A stretch of 63,056 nucleotides of DNA from Shewanella benthica (GTDB taxonomy: Bacteria > Pseudomonadota > Gammaproteobacteria > Enterobacterales > Shewanellaceae), in contig JAKVHY010000034.1 in NCBI GenBank assembly GCA_023284085.1, positions 1 through 63,056 on the forward strand, read 5' to 3'. The notes under the pieces were generated by a model. It did not search any database and had not been told where the DNA came from. It saw only the letters and a list, made by a program, of their open reading frames with translations. This document shows, one piece after another, positions 7,844 through 16,289 of the stretch (within the stretch, counting starts at the first letter, position 1; the number at the start of each line of letters is the position of its first letter). Both the position numbers and the translations under genes were made by a program.

Positions 7844-10459
7844 TCATGTTACATCGACGATTCGACTCGCCTTCTTGTATTGAATCTTCCAACCTTGCCA
7901 ACGAGGTAACTCCCAGCGTTTAGGGCCGGTTTTGCGAGAACCATTGGTATAGACTAACGTCACCAACTTGCGTTTAGGCTGGTATTCCACAGTGAGCTTA
8001 AGGTCGGCTAATATCAGCTGAATCGGGTACAAGTTATCAAACTCTTCACGCAACCAATCCGGGATCCCCTCGAACAAGAGATCATCCGCCTCTATCAGTT
8101 CCAAATCATCAAAGCTTTCTACCCCTAGCTCATTCAACCTCTCCATAAGATAGAGATCGAATACCAATGGCTCTTCACCTAAGCTGTTAACCAGACCCGA
8201 TTCGGCAAATTGCTCCTTATCCTTTCCCAGTGCTAACCAGATATTCCAGGCCGCGATATCATTTTTCAAACGCTGGGATAAGCCCTTAAATTGACGACCG
8301 ACACTTATGCTACGCACAATAGCCTCAATCGCCTGCTCCCCCTCGACTTGTTTCAAGCGCGAACCTATCACCCTGCCGGCGTAAAGCGTCTCAACCATCA
8401 GCTTATGGCTCTGCCCCTTCTCCTTACGGTCTCCCAGACGCTCCTCACCTAACTGAGCCTCTAACAAAAAGTTAAATGAGATGGGTGCCATACAAGAGGC
8501 CAGATTCAACGTCTGCTTTGCCCCTTTGCCGGCAATCGAATGCAGATCGAAAATCACCGCCGCTAACGCACTCTCCTTACCATCGACTCCCTTAATCTCA
8601 CTACAGAAACGACTGACACGGCCGATTTGTGCCTCGCTGAAGCCATTACCAAGGGCTGTGATGCGTTTTTCACGTCTAACGTAGGCGAGTTCAGGTGCCG
8701 CCTTGATCACGGCTAACAACCAACGCCGGCGTAGCTCATGGTCCTTACTGACTAACACGGGTGATTGCTCGACTCTCTGTAATCCTAATGCCGAGCGGAT
8801 CTGGTTTGCCAGCATGCGTGCCTCTTTACGGGCCCCTCTATTCACATAGCCGGCATCGGCGTCCCCGAGAAAGTCCGGGAGCTTTTCTCTTACTATTTTA
8901 ATTAGTGTAAATGCATCACAGCCCAGAGGTTCCCACTCACTCAAGAGTTTAAGATCGAACTCACTGGTGGGTAACTTGAACAAGCCCTGTGGCACACTCA
9001 AGGCCGCGGCGAGATCGACCATCAAGCCACGACACACATCGTCGGGCATGGCGCTAATAAGGTGAGCAAACTGAGTATCTATCGGTAGCGGAGAGAGTTT
9101 ATTACCATGGGCCGTGATCAGCCCGTCTGCATCAATGGCTCCCATAGCCAATAACTTTTGTTCGGCAATAGCCACTGATTTAACTGGCAAGTCATCGACG
9201 AACTTGAGATCAGACAGCTTATAACCACAACAAGCGGCTGCTAGCATAGGTTCCACCAACTCCTCACGTTGAAGTTCTGGTGGTGTCATTGCTTCCATGG
9301 GCGCACTCTTGCCCCATAAGCGAATACAGATACCGTTTTGCGTACGGCCGGCACGCCCCATTCGCTGAGCACAGCTTGCTTTAGATATTCTCGCTAGAGA
9401 AAGCACAGTACGGCCGTTACGCTGGTGCGTACGACGTTCGAGACCCGTATCCACCACAGCAGTAACCCCTGGGATAGTCAATGAGGTTTCTGCCACATTG
9501 GTGGCAAAGATGACTCGCTGATGATCGGCTTGCTGCAGGACATTCTTCTGCTCTTGAGGACTGATACCTCCATGGAGGGCTATTAGTTCCAATCGCTTAC
9601 CACTCGTCGGAACCAGAGACTGACAGCTTTGAATAGCGCCTTGAATCTCACGCTTGCCCGGAAGAAAAACCAATATATCTCCATTGGTCTGTTGCAACAA
9701 ACCCGACACTGCGGTTTTTACCGCTTGTTCCACGCCGCGAATGTCAGGCAGGTGGTGACTTTCAAGGGCCTGATATTTTAGTTCCACGTGGAACCTTTTC
9801 CCTTCCGCTATTAAACGACGGGCAGATCGAGCGTCTACAGAGTTAGCATATCCAAGCGCATCGGCCGACCCATTTAAACTATTACTTAAGCCCTTGCTTA
9901 AATAATGAGTCAAACGTTCACCATCTATGGTGGCCGAAGTCAGTATCAGTCTAAACTCGGGTGAAGATTGGGCCTTAAACTTCAACATGGCCAGCAGCAA
10001 ATCAGTGTCCCAACGGCGTTCGTGGAACTCATCGATAATCACAGTAGCGAAACTGGCTAAACCGGTTTCCTGCAGCCAACGTAGGGCAATGCCCGGCGTA
10101 ACGAAGGCTACCTGGGTATCATCAGTCACAGTAGAATCGAAACGTATGGCATGACCCACTTTTAACTCAGTTTGCCCGCAGACAAATGAGGAGAGCGCCA
10201 AACAAGCAACTCGCCGGGGTTCCACAACCAAGACACGTTTAGGCTTACCCGCATTCGGTCCTTCAATATCAGGTTCTGCGCACCAAAGTGGTAAGCGAGT
10301 AGACTTACCCGAACCAGTATCGGATTCAACCACTAAGTGATTGTCTTTTATCGCTAATTTAAATTCACCATAGAGTTTATCTATGGGTAATGAATTTATA
10401 GCCGAGGTGACTTTATGAGATGGATCAGATACATAGGTTTTAGGTGTTGTTGGCTGCAT
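7844..10459 (-). CDS. DEAH-box ATP-dependent helicase, HrpB-like
   Basis: Predicted superfamily 2 RNA helicase of the HrpA/HrpB group, 871 aa from ATG at 10459 (an upstream TTG at 10468 adds three residues). The motifs run in order: Walker A SDTGSGKST near 48, DEFH box in IIDEFHER near 143 (the DEFH variant is typical of HrpB), SATID near 167, NVAETSLTIPGV near 315 and motif VI QRMGRAGR near 367. The central helicase-associated region is followed by a long C-terminal part ending WELPRWQGWKIQYKKAS, which I recognise less well. HrpB function is poorly known in bacteria. A parS-like site is embedded in the gene at 9780. It has its own terminator and no operon partners. Confidence 0.9.
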   Translation of the reverse strand: MQPTTPKTYVSDPSHKVTSAINSLPIDKLYGEFKLAIKDNHLVVESDTGSGKSTRLPLWCAEPDIEGPNAGKPKRVLVVEPRRVACLALSSFVCGQTELKVGHAIRFDSTVTDDTQVAFVTPGIALRWLQETGLASFATVIIDEFHERRWDTDLLLAMLKFKAQSSPEFRLILTSATIDGERLTHYLSKGLSNSLNGSADALGYANSVDARSARRLIAEGKRFHVELKYQALESHHLPDIRGVEQAVKTAVSGLLQQTNGDILVFLPGKREIQGAIQSCQSLVPTSGKRLELIALHGGISPQEQKNVLQQADHQRVIFATNVAETSLTIPGVTAVVDTGLERRTHQRNGRTVLSLARISKASCAQRMGRAGRTQNGICIRLWGKSAPMEAMTPPELQREELVEPMLAAACCGYKLSDLKFVDDLPVKSVAIAEQKLLAMGAIDADGLITAHGNKLSPLPIDTQFAHLISAMPDDVCRGLMVDLAAALSVPQGLFKLPTSEFDLKLLSEWEPLGCDAFTLIKIVREKLPDFLGDADAGYVNRGARKEARMLANQIRSALGLQRVEQSPVLVSKDHELRRRWLLAVIKAAPELAYVRREKRITALGNGFSEAQIGRVSRFCSEIKGVDGKESALAAVIFDLHSIAGKGAKQTLNLASCMAPISFNFLLEAQLGEERLGDRKEKGQSHKLMVETLYAGRVIGSRLKQVEGEQAIEAIVRSISVGRQFKGLSQRLKNDIAAWNIWLALGKDKEQFAESGLVNSLGEEPLVFDLYLMERLNELGVESFDDLELIEADDLLFEGIPDWLREEFDNLYPIQLILADLKLTVEYQPKRKLVTLVYTNGSRKTGPKRWELPRWQGWKIQYKKASRIVDVT
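9780..9795. other. parS-like ParB-binding site inside the helicase gene
   Basis: The 14-bp perfect palindrome GTTCCACGTGGAAC (9781-9794) matches the bacterial parS consensus, which is GTTTCACGTGAAAC and close variants; this version is used in Pseudomonas. It lies about 19 kb from oriC and 23 kb from parB. It was the only such palindrome I noticed in the window. Location in a coding sequence near the origin is normal for parS. Confidence 0.75.
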
Positions 10460-10622
10460 ATAATACAAAGAGTATGAAATGTTCAGATAAGTTTAACGGG
10501 CAAAGGGATGAGAAGAAACATTAACGAGCTATCCTTGATAGATTTAGTGCTCAAGGAAGGGGAAATTGGATAGTGATTACTCTCACTATCCAAGATTGTT
10601 TTAACCAGTATAAATACCCTGT

Positions 10623-11297
10623 CTACTGCTTTACCCAAGTAATCGGAAACTCAGTATTAACAGTTTGAAATTCAAGGCTAAACAATTCATCGTTATCACT
10701 GACATAGTTCATGATCCCAGTCAGCTTATCTAAGCCACATACATCTTGCAGAGCGTTATCGGCCAATTCGAAAATGAGTACTTGTCCATCAAGCTCATAA
10801 GATAACGAGCCGCTCGCCTCACAGCCTGCACCAGAGACAGTTAACTTATTATCAGCTGCTATGACAACGCTATATGACTCAGAATCAAATAGAGCGCTAT
10901 AACTACCGAGTACAAGATCTATGTTTACCGCCTCTAGTCTCACTTTAGCGAGAGTGAAACTCTCAACTATTGATGAGCAAAGCCACTGATTATTATCGGG
11001 AATACATTCATATTTCTCGTTAGAAAAGGTCAGCTTATTTGAGTCCTGATGATAAACCCCAGAGTAACTTACCTGCTGGTCCCTCTCGTCCCAAAGAGTG
11101 ACGATTGTTGTAAAAGGAGTTTGATCGGAGGCTGCTAGATTGATAGCCGTAGCAGTCACCTTCAACGGCGTTCCCGCTTCGTTATAGGTCACACCAGAGA
11201 AAATACCCGACACTCGAGGCGCTTTATTATCATCGCTATCGCTGCTGCAACCGGCCAAAAACGCCAGGCTAACTAGGCTTATAAGACACTTTTTCAT
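10623..11297 (-). CDS. Hypothetical lipoprotein
   Basis: A 224-aa protein with a lipoprotein signal peptide: MKKCLISLVSLAFLAGC with lipobox LAGC, cysteine near residue 17, then an acidic Ser/Asp linker (SSDSDDN). The +2 residue is serine, which favours outer-membrane sorting. The mature part is rich in beta-prone sequence and has a few cysteines (CIPDNNQWLC, GCEASGS, DVCG). I recognise no family. It lies 15 bp downstream of the SurE-like gene on the same strand, so the two very probably form an operon and both act in the periplasm. Confidence 0.75.
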   Translation of the reverse strand: MKKCLISLVSLAFLAGCSSDSDDNKAPRVSGIFSGVTYNEAGTPLKVTATAINLAASDQTPFTTIVTLWDERDQQVSYSGVYHQDSNKLTFSNEKYECIPDNNQWLCSSIVESFTLAKVRLEAVNIDLVLGSYSALFDSESYSVVIAADNKLTVSGAGCEASGSLSYELDGQVLIFELADNALQDVCGLDKLTGIMNYVSDNDELFSLEFQTVNTEFPITWVKQ

Positions 11298-11312
11298 ATT
11301 CTGGTCCTTCGC

Positions 11313-12317
11313 TTATAAGCCAGACAGACGCTGTTGAGTGAGGGCAACCTTAGCTCTGGTCGCCTGCACACTGCCGTCTATGGTACTGATAGTGATGTAG
11401 CCATTCTTAACCGCGACACCTTCAGAGTTTTCATTGCTGTCATTCACGTCACTTACAGCGAAACCGACACCTTGCTTGCCTTGCAACATCCCCTTGGCCA
11501 TGGCTAATGCCTGCTCCATAGACTCGGCGGCTCCCTGATCAAACAGGATTTGCGCGAAGTAGCCGACTATCATCTCGTTTTCACTAAAATCTTCGACAAA
11601 CTTAAGCGCTATACCTCCACCATTCCAACCCACATCGGTAAAACGATAACCTAAGCTGGCATCGATATCTTCAGGCGTATTGATGTTTAGCCCCATGTAA
11701 GCAGGCAGTAACGGCTGATTGTCAGCGCGGCTGGCTTCTAACTTGTCGATCACATTCACCACGACATTGGCAATCTTAGGCCCCTGAGTGGCATCTGACA
11801 GAGAGTTCTCACTACCACTCACTGCGATAGCCGGAATACCACGACTGAGCGCTATCATGGTCGCCCCTAAGGTCCCGGAATTATTATTCATATAACCTAA
11901 GTTATTGCCTTCATTGGGACCGGAAACAACCAGATCCGGCGCCTTACCCCACTTATTCTGCGCCGCGACATCTATGCCATACAAGACAGACATAACCGGC
12001 GTGCCTTCGACATAATCTTCGAAGGCTTGTGTAGTATCCACATCCCCAACACAGAACTCATACTGATCGGCCTTAGTCTCATCCACCTTCACCGATTTAA
12101 AGAAACCAAATGAACCACCTTTACCACTCTGCCCCGTGCAAGGCGCTGCCATTATTACATCGTGCCCTTTAGCAACCAGCGCCTCTTTCATCGCCTTGAT
12201 GTTATGGGTATTCCAGCTATCGTCGTTAGTTAACACAATATTCAACGCCGCCGCAGGAGCGGAAACCAATAGAGCTTGAGCAATCAGCGCAGACAAGAGA
12301 CTTGTTTTAATTTTCAT
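11313..12317 (-). CDS. Secreted SurE-like 5'/3'-nucleotidase (acid phosphatase)
   Basis: A SurE-family metal-dependent phosphatase with a signal peptide, which ordinary cytoplasmic SurE lacks. From ATG at 12317 (AGGGA ribosome-binding site) it is 334 aa. The signal is MKIKTSLLSALIAQALLVSA with likely cleavage near AAA-L. The SurE metal motif LTNDDSW is at about 28-34, followed by APCTGQSGKGG, VSGPNEGNNLG and NSGTLGATM, which correspond to the NDD, SG-N-G-NLG and SGTVGAA motifs of SurE. An in-frame upstream start at 12359 would bury the signal peptide and has no good ribosome-binding site. Likely role: periplasmic dephosphorylation of nucleotides or other phosphoesters, together with the adjacent lipoprotein. 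The substrate is unknown. Confidence 0.88.
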   Translation of the reverse strand: MKIKTSLLSALIAQALLVSAPAAALNIVLTNDDSWNTHNIKAMKEALVAKGHDVIMAAPCTGQSGKGGSFGFFKSVKVDETKADQYEFCVGDVDTTQAFEDYVEGTPVMSVLYGIDVAAQNKWGKAPDLVVSGPNEGNNLGYMNNNSGTLGATMIALSRGIPAIAVSGSENSLSDATQGPKIANVVVNVIDKLEASRADNQPLLPAYMGLNINTPEDIDASLGYRFTDVGWNGGGIALKFVEDFSENEMIVGYFAQILFDQGAAESMEQALAMAKGMLQGKQGVGFAVSDVNDSNENSEGVAVKNGYITISTIDGSVQATRAKVALTQQRLSGL

Positions 12318-12589
12318 TTTATTCCCTACTTCTTTATCTAATACCAGACGAGCTATCACTAAGGATATTTATCTAGACGAACACCAGAGTTGGCCACAGA
12401 AAACCTTTGATAGACGACATACCGTTCACCAAAAGCCATCAACCATAGAGAAGGAAAATGAAGGGAGTGTGACAGCAGAACGGCTGAAACCATAAAGATA
12501 CAAATTGATTCATTTGTCGGCTAACAAATTGGGGTAATAGCTTTATTGGGGTTCATTAGGCTGTATTTTTGTTTGGTGGGGTTTTAGTG

Positions 12590-12757
12590 GTTCATAACAT
12601 TATTGAACTTAATAACCTGCGGTTCGCTGAATGTGCAGATACTTCTATGACACGCTGCAAGTACATTCCCTGTAAGCTCTGCCAAAGCGTCCCTGCTTTG
12701 GAAGATCATAGCCGCATCACACCTGTTGGTACAGCCGAAACAATCTCTCCGACTTAG
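12590..12757. repeat. Probable dispersed intergenic repeat with hairpins
   Basis: The gene-free stretch 12318-12797 contains a distinctive segment with a perfect hairpin CCAAAGC-GTCCCT-GCTTTGG at 12682-12701 and, just upstream, GTACATTCCCTGTAAGC. A 62-codon open frame crosses it (12569-12757), but its sequence is low-quality as protein and the hairpins argue for a non-coding repeat. A related TCCCT-loop hairpin lies at 14616-14638. The rest of the gap (12318-12589) shows nothing recognisable. Confidence 0.45.
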
Positions 12758-12797
12758 CTTTGCTAACTTAAGGTATAGATTTCAATTTGGATATTAA

Positions 12798-14096
12798 CTA
12801 TAAATTCAAAATTTCTTCTGCTTGTCTTTGTTTTAGTCGCGTTGGATAGTCTTTATCCATCGCGGTTAAAAAGCTATTAACGCTACTAAACTCTTCACTT
12901 TCATAAACAATTTTAGACACTTCTTCAGCGATTCTTCGTCCATGGATCAATATGATGGGATATTTATCTTCAATCACTTCTCGTTGAACAGAATCTGAAA
13001 AATAGCTAGTAGTCACATACACACCAAGCCAGCCACGCTTTAGACGGGCAACTGTACGCGCAATATGATTACCGCCAGTAGGAGTATTTAATGCCTCACA
13101 CTTAGCTTGACCTAATACAATCAGTTCAACTTTTGAAAAACCACTTCCTAAAGTAACTTTACCAATGAAATCAGCCCCACCATCACTAGAGCCTTGAGTA
13201 ACCCAGCCTTTTTGATATATACCATATTCTCTATCTATCACCCGAGCAGCAATCACTTCAGCAAGAGCTTCGAACCTATGTTTCTTACCTGCATAGTAGG
13301 AATATATTTCGTTCAAGACACGGTCTGATTCAGAACCAGGAATAGGCTTCTGATTAACAGTCTTTTCAAGGCTTAGCTTTGAAACACGACGACGCAACTT
13401 ATTGAGCGCATTACTCCCCTCTACTAGCCATTGACACCAACTTTTAGGCGCTTTTTTGTTGGTGATAGACAATGAGAATTCTTTTTTACGTCGGTTATTG
13501 ATCCAGTCCCATTCAAACTCTTCATGTTCTGCGGCAATGCAGAGCACAGTAAAATCAAAAGCATAATTGGTAAATGTTCGTTCTAGTTTATTATCCCATT
13601 GAGTCACTAGCTCAACGCTATTGATGATCCCTAACCCATGGAACTGCGGATAACCTTTAGCGACGCCATTAATTACAGCACGCTTAAAAAATAATATAGG
13701 CGGAGTTAGTGATCTCTCTTCCACAGAATGAGAATGAGCCAATCTAAATGCTTCAAGTAGGGCCTTATTCCCGGGCGCGTTAGCAGGATCTTTTCCAGGC
13801 TCTTTATTATCACCAAAGTAACGAATATGGCCATTATCTACATCGTAGAAATCTTCCCAAGGTGTTTCAACTGAGCCTTTCTTATTCGGGCTACTGGAAA
13901 CTAAAATGGCAGGACGAACCAACTCACCGGAACTGGTTTTTATTTTGGCAGAAGGGTTAATCCCCTTCTCAAGTTGGAGTTTTTTAGCTTCTAAAGACTT
14001 AGTCAGGAAATGGAAGTTAAGATAACCATCTTCATAAGGATTTTCTGCACAAGCAGGCTTCTTATATCTGAGTACATCACCTATTTGAATTTCCAT
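12798..14096 (-). CDS. MspJI/AspBHI-like modification-dependent restriction endonuclease
   Basis: A 432-aa protein resembling modification-dependent (type IV/IIM) endonucleases of the MspJI family, which cut near 5-methyl- or 5-hydroxymethylcytosine. The N-terminal half includes WEDFYDVDNGHIRYFGDNK and PANAPGNKALLEAF near 83-118; it resembles the modified-base-recognising, SRA-like part of these enzymes. The C-terminal half carries the nuclease core: ALAEVIAARVIDREYG, then SSDGGADFIG near 305 and VLGQAKC near 330. That gives Asp, about 20 residues, then Gln-X-Lys, the unusual D-QxK active site of MspJI. No cognate methyltransferase is adjacent, as expected for a modification-dependent enzyme. 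Likely role: defence against phage with modified DNA. Fold-level assignment is by eye. Confidence 0.75.
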   Translation of the reverse strand: MEIQIGDVLRYKKPACAENPYEDGYLNFHFLTKSLEAKKLQLEKGINPSAKIKTSSGELVRPAILVSSSPNKKGSVETPWEDFYDVDNGHIRYFGDNKEPGKDPANAPGNKALLEAFRLAHSHSVEERSLTPPILFFKRAVINGVAKGYPQFHGLGIINSVELVTQWDNKLERTFTNYAFDFTVLCIAAEHEEFEWDWINNRRKKEFSLSITNKKAPKSWCQWLVEGSNALNKLRRRVSKLSLEKTVNQKPIPGSESDRVLNEIYSYYAGKKHRFEALAEVIAARVIDREYGIYQKGWVTQGSSDGGADFIGKVTLGSGFSKVELIVLGQAKCEALNTPTGGNHIARTVARLKRGWLGVYVTTSYFSDSVQREVIEDKYPIILIHGRRIAEEVSKIVYESEEFSSVNSFLTAMDKDYPTRLKQRQAEEILNL

Positions 14097-14206
14097 ATCC
14101 GCTCACTGACAACAAAGCTATGTGAGCTACAATATTACAGAGACTAACTAACAACACAATGTTATTGTTGAGTTTTATTGATACTTATCAAGTTGAGAAG
14201 TGAAGA

Positions 14207-14557
14207 GTGAAAAAGAAAGAAGCGCTAACGCTAGCAAATAAACAATATGATTCCTCAATCACCACTAGCAACACTCACTTCTCAAAGATCAACAAAACCA
14301 AACCAGTATGGTGGTTAGAAGTCCCTATAAGTAAGGTTAACAGCGACACATTAACAGATATAAATTTACTCTTAGAGGATAAACACTGCATGTGGTGGTT
14401 AAAGGTGGGTACTACTTTTCTCAAGGAGAATATCCAAGGCTTCAAAATTAGAGAAAACAAAGCAGTCATATGCCTAGAAATCGATATCCATACATTCCAA
14501 AATATCGTTGGTCCAGCAAGAGTTTCTTTTAAACCCTTCATACAGAGTAACAACTAA
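14207..14557 (+). CDS. Hypothetical protein
   Basis: A 116-aa frame starting at GTG, preceded by a purine-rich GAGAAG. The product is basic at the start (KKKEALTLANKQ) and has a repeated Trp pattern: KPVWWLEVPISK and CMWWLKVG. No membrane segment or known motif is seen. It is divergent from the endonuclease gene and shares a 110-bp intergenic region with it, so a functional link is possible but unproven. A 92-codon frame on the opposite strand is judged a shadow because this frame has the better start context and residue composition. Confidence 0.55.
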   Translation: MKKKEALTLANKQYDSSITTSNTHFSKINKTKPVWWLEVPISKVNSDTLTDINLLLEDKHCMWWLKVGTTFLKENIQGFKIRENKAVICLEIDIHTFQNIVGPARVSFKPFIQSNN

Positions 14558-14615
14558 TCGAATAATCATTGCTTTGTAGATGCGGCAAGGGCTAGCGGCA
14601 CATACGTCACTCATG

Positions 14616-14638
14616 GTGTACTTCCCTGTACAGTACAC
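14616..14638. repeat. Hairpin between convergent genes
   Basis: GTGTACT (14616-14622) and AGTACAC (14632-14638) form a 7-bp inverted repeat; the alternative TGTAC-TTCCCT-GTACA lies inside it. It sits between the hypothetical gene and the convergent SEC-C gene. No T-tract follows, so it is a weak terminator candidate; its TTCCCT loop links it to the repeat at 12.68 kb. Confidence 0.4.
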
Positions 14639-14651
14639 ACAAGCAAATAGC

Positions 14652-15581
14652 TTAATTCAAACAGCACTTCTTGTATTTCTTACCACTCCCGCAGGGACAA
14701 GGGTCATTGCGGCCGACTTGAATATCCGCGATAAAAGGTTGCTGATTATCCAGGGCCTCAAAGTATCTATCATCGAGTTCGCTGGGGGTATTCATCAAAT
14801 CATCAAAGACGGCCATGAGGTCCTCATCATTCATCTCAGATTCAGCGTTGAAACCCGCCCAGTGGCTAAGTGAATCAATCACATCATAATCGCCACTTAT
14901 TAGGCCACTTTCCCACTCTGAATAACCGATAGACTGATTATCCCAATCTATGATGCACTGGTTCTCAGCAGGACCTTCGTCAATCACTTTACTTTCGACA
15001 TAGCCAACAAACTGGCTGTGATACTGATTAAACTGATTAGAAATTAACAGATTAATCAGTTCAAATAGGGCTATGGAGTGATTATTTTTAACTAGACAGT
15101 CGATAAAATCTGGAATGCTTTGATTCAGCGTCTCCCTATCAATTTGGCCAGTATGTAATTGAGAGAATAATGCACTCAAGGCAGCCATCTTAACCATTTC
15201 GCCGGCTTGATCTGAGTTAACCAAGCGACTGAGTTGTTCAGGTTTTCCTTGAGCCAAAATATAGTAAGCAGTCGAGAGATCTGAAGCTATAAAGTCACCA
15301 AGTAGACGCTCTAATGGACTATCACAGTCTTCTTTATTGGTTAGGTTTATCAGGGAGTCAAAGCAACTAAATTGCTTACGATCGATAATCAGACAGATGC
15401 CGAAGAAGAGAAGATTGGACTCAGGATCGGTCAACGCCTCTTTAACGATAAATTTTTGTATCAAGGCTTCTATAACAGGCAGTAACTCAGACCACTGCTG
15501 TCTCGCAGCTAGCAAGGCATCAACTGGAAGTTCTTTTAGGTCGCCACGACTCAGGGTGGTAACTATCTCATCTAATTTCAT
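14652..15581 (-). CDS. SEC-C motif (zinc-binding) DUF1186-type protein
   Basis: A 309-aa, acidic, mostly helical protein ending in a SEC-C zinc-binding motif: NDPCPCGSGKKYKKCCLN, with four Cys in the CxC-x8-CC pattern near residues 291-308. That motif is shared with the C terminus of SecA. The body resembles DUF1186-like proteins with tandem helical repeats. SEC-C proteins often act as adaptors through the zinc knuckle, but no specific function can be assigned. Start is ATG at 15581. It stands alone, convergent with the small gene at 14207. Confidence 0.8.
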   Translation of the reverse strand: MKLDEIVTTLSRGDLKELPVDALLAARQQWSELLPVIEALIQKFIVKEALTDPESNLLFFGICLIIDRKQFSCFDSLINLTNKEDCDSPLERLLGDFIASDLSTAYYILAQGKPEQLSRLVNSDQAGEMVKMAALSALFSQLHTGQIDRETLNQSIPDFIDCLVKNNHSIALFELINLLISNQFNQYHSQFVGYVESKVIDEGPAENQCIIDWDNQSIGYSEWESGLISGDYDVIDSLSHWAGFNAESEMNDEDLMAVFDDLMNTPSELDDRYFEALDNQQPFIADIQVGRNDPCPCGSGKKYKKCCLN

Positions 15582-15698
15582 ATTACATTTAAGGCTAAGA
15601 GGTGATTAAGTCTTATAGAGTAGCAAAAGAGAAGGCTAAAGCCCTAAGTATGAATTGTTATGAAGACAGGAAGTCGAAGAAACACACTTCTTTTATAT

Positions 15699-15828
15699 AC
15701 TCGGTGTAGATAGGCATGGGGGTCTCGAAAACGAGGCCGTTAATGTTGCCGACATTATTCGGCATTTTCTCCGTCCGTGGAGGTCAGATTGCTTCACCGC
15801 GTTCCGAGTTATTACCTACACATCCCCC
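15699..15828. other. Structured intergenic element, hairpin cluster
   Basis: The gene-free stretch 15582-15951 contains three adjacent hairpins: CTCG-AAAA-CGAG (15724-15735), TGCCGA/TCGGCA (15747-15764) and CTCC/GGAG (15769-15782). They are flanked by complementary words occurring in the same order on both sides: ACTCGG/CCGAGT, GTGTAG/CTACAC and GGGGG/CCCCC. This looks like a structured RNA or a repeat element rather than a gene. The family is unknown to me. Confidence 0.4.
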
Positions 15829-15951
15829 GCTGGGAGGCGATAAATACAAACAAGGTTATGGTCCTAATTAAATAAACCAAAAAATCACCCCGCCAAATGA
15901 AACAAAAACCTAACCAAGAATTTCCTTCAACCTTGTGAACCTACAAGGTAC

Positions 15952-16176
15952 TTATTCACTGCCACAATCTGAATTGCTATCACAGCTCATCTCTTCGATT
16001 AAGTTGTAGCGCTTAACCTCATTCAACTGACTACCTGACTGGCTGTCTAACTGATGCTCTTGGTTAGCCAGCAGCTGGGCTTCAATTGATACCTGCTCAT
16101 CAAGATAGGAGGTGACATCCTGGTAAGTTAACCAAAATGCGTAAACGATTATGGCTGATAAAATAAAACGTAACAT
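15952..16176 (-). CDS. Small membrane protein, hypothetical
   Basis: A 74-aa protein with one N-terminal transmembrane segment (MLRFILSAIIVYAFWLTYQD, residues 1-17 hydrophobic). It is followed by a polar, Gln/Ser-rich region and a C-terminal Cys pair in MSCDSNSDCGSE. The topology suggests a single-pass inner-membrane protein; the side of the tail is not determined. The start ATG has a GAG-like ribosome-binding site. It is isolated between two gene-poor stretches that carry unusual inverted repeats. No family is recognised. Confidence 0.55.
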   Translation of the reverse strand: MLRFILSAIIVYAFWLTYQDVTSYLDEQVSIEAQLLANQEHQLDSQSGSQLNEVKRYNLIEEMSCDSNSDCGSE

Positions 16177-16227
16177 AAGGACTCTTTATTCACTGATTTA
16201 GTGAAGTAGTTCGTAAACTGTTTTATG

Positions 16228-16266
16228 AAAGAATTCGCGAAACTTTTCATAAAAGAATTCGTGAAA
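16228..16266. repeat. Direct repeat, possible operator pair
   Basis: AAAGAATTCGCGAAA (16228-16242) and AAAGAATTCGTGAAA (16252-16266) are 14/15 identical and spaced 24 bp apart, about two helical turns or slightly more. They lie just upstream of the small membrane protein gene, so they could be regulator sites. No regulator is known. Confidence 0.4.
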
Positions 16267-16289
16267 TTTCTATACTTGTGTCATGGCTA

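Noticed and set aside
12569..12757. 62-codon plus-strand frame
   Set aside because: It crosses a repeat-like segment with perfect hairpins, has odd composition and no recognisable domain.
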